A stretch of DNA of 5,702 nt from Burkholderiaceae bacterium (GTDB taxonomy: Bacteria > Pseudomonadota > Gammaproteobacteria > Burkholderiales > Burkholderiaceae_C): assembly GCA_023268425.1 (NCBI GenBank), contig JALRFN010000164.1, positions 1 to 5,702 of the forward strand, read 5' to 3'. A program made the position numbers and the translations under genes. Positions 5,634-5,702 of the stretch are shown here, one piece after another (the stretch's first letter is position 1; every line of letters begins with the position of its first letter). The notes under the pieces are model-generated. The model saw nothing but the letters and a program-made list of their open reading frames with translations, ran no database searches and was not told where the DNA came from.

Positions 5634-5702
5634 GGCGCGTCTATGATCCGCTCGCGGAAGGTAGGCAATATGGTCGATCGTCTCGGGTTCAGTCTTTGAT
5701 CC

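Noticed and set aside
5643..5699. Short plus-strand frame at the window end (18 codons)
   Set aside because: It is too short, has no ribosome binding site and lies in the presumed upstream region of the acyltransferase fragment.
1..5702. CRISPR array, tRNA, rRNA or insertion sequence
   Set aside because: No regularly spaced repeats, tRNA-like cloverleaf, rRNA-like segment or transposase motif was seen on either strand.

Overview
The window carries a complete pyrroloquinoline quinone (PQQ) biosynthesis operon, pqqABCDE, on the plus strand. Facing away from it on the minus strand is a two-gene unit: a proline-iminopeptidase-like alpha/beta hydrolase followed by an exported metallo-beta-lactamase-fold protein. 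GC content is high, TTG is a very frequent leucine codon, and genes are packed with 4-nt ATGA overlaps. These traits and the protein style suggest a Betaproteobacterium, probably Burkholderiales of Comamonadaceae type. The taxonomic call is inference.

Layout. 1-137: no gene supported. 138-1154 (minus): MBL-fold protein resembling the 'quinoprotein relay system zinc metallohydrolase' (SoxH-related) group, with a signal peptide and an unusually eroded metal site. 1151-2110 (minus): S33-type alpha/beta hydrolase whose stop overlaps the MBL start. 2111-2253: divergent control region with a perfect 15-bp dyad at 2179-2193. 2254-2328: pqqA, the 24-residue precursor peptide. 2329-2435: a gap with two consecutive hairpins, the second followed by eight T residues, which looks like an attenuator or partial terminator. 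2436-5467: pqqB, pqqC, pqqD and pqqE, each overlapping the next. 5468-5702: 5' part of a foreign-looking acyltransferase gene on the minus strand, cut off where it meets the pqqE 3' end.

How the genes work together. PqqD presents PqqA to the radical SAM enzyme PqqE, which crosslinks Glu16 and Tyr20. Unidentified proteases release the crosslinked Glu-Tyr, PqqB hydroxylates the tyrosine ring, and PqqC performs the final ring closure and oxidation. No PqqF/PqqG protease is in the window; the divergent peptidase-like hydrolase is a speculative helper only. The MBL-fold protein belongs to a type usually found near PQQ-dependent dehydrogenases, so both arms of the window may serve quinoprotein metabolism.

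The least ordinary points are the degenerate metal ligands of the MBL protein, the tandem hairpins between pqqA and pqqB, the upstream dyad, and the abrupt composition change near 5400-5420, which marks a recombination or assembly junction at the end of pqqE. The PQQ pathway itself is well known; I see no clearly undescribed system.
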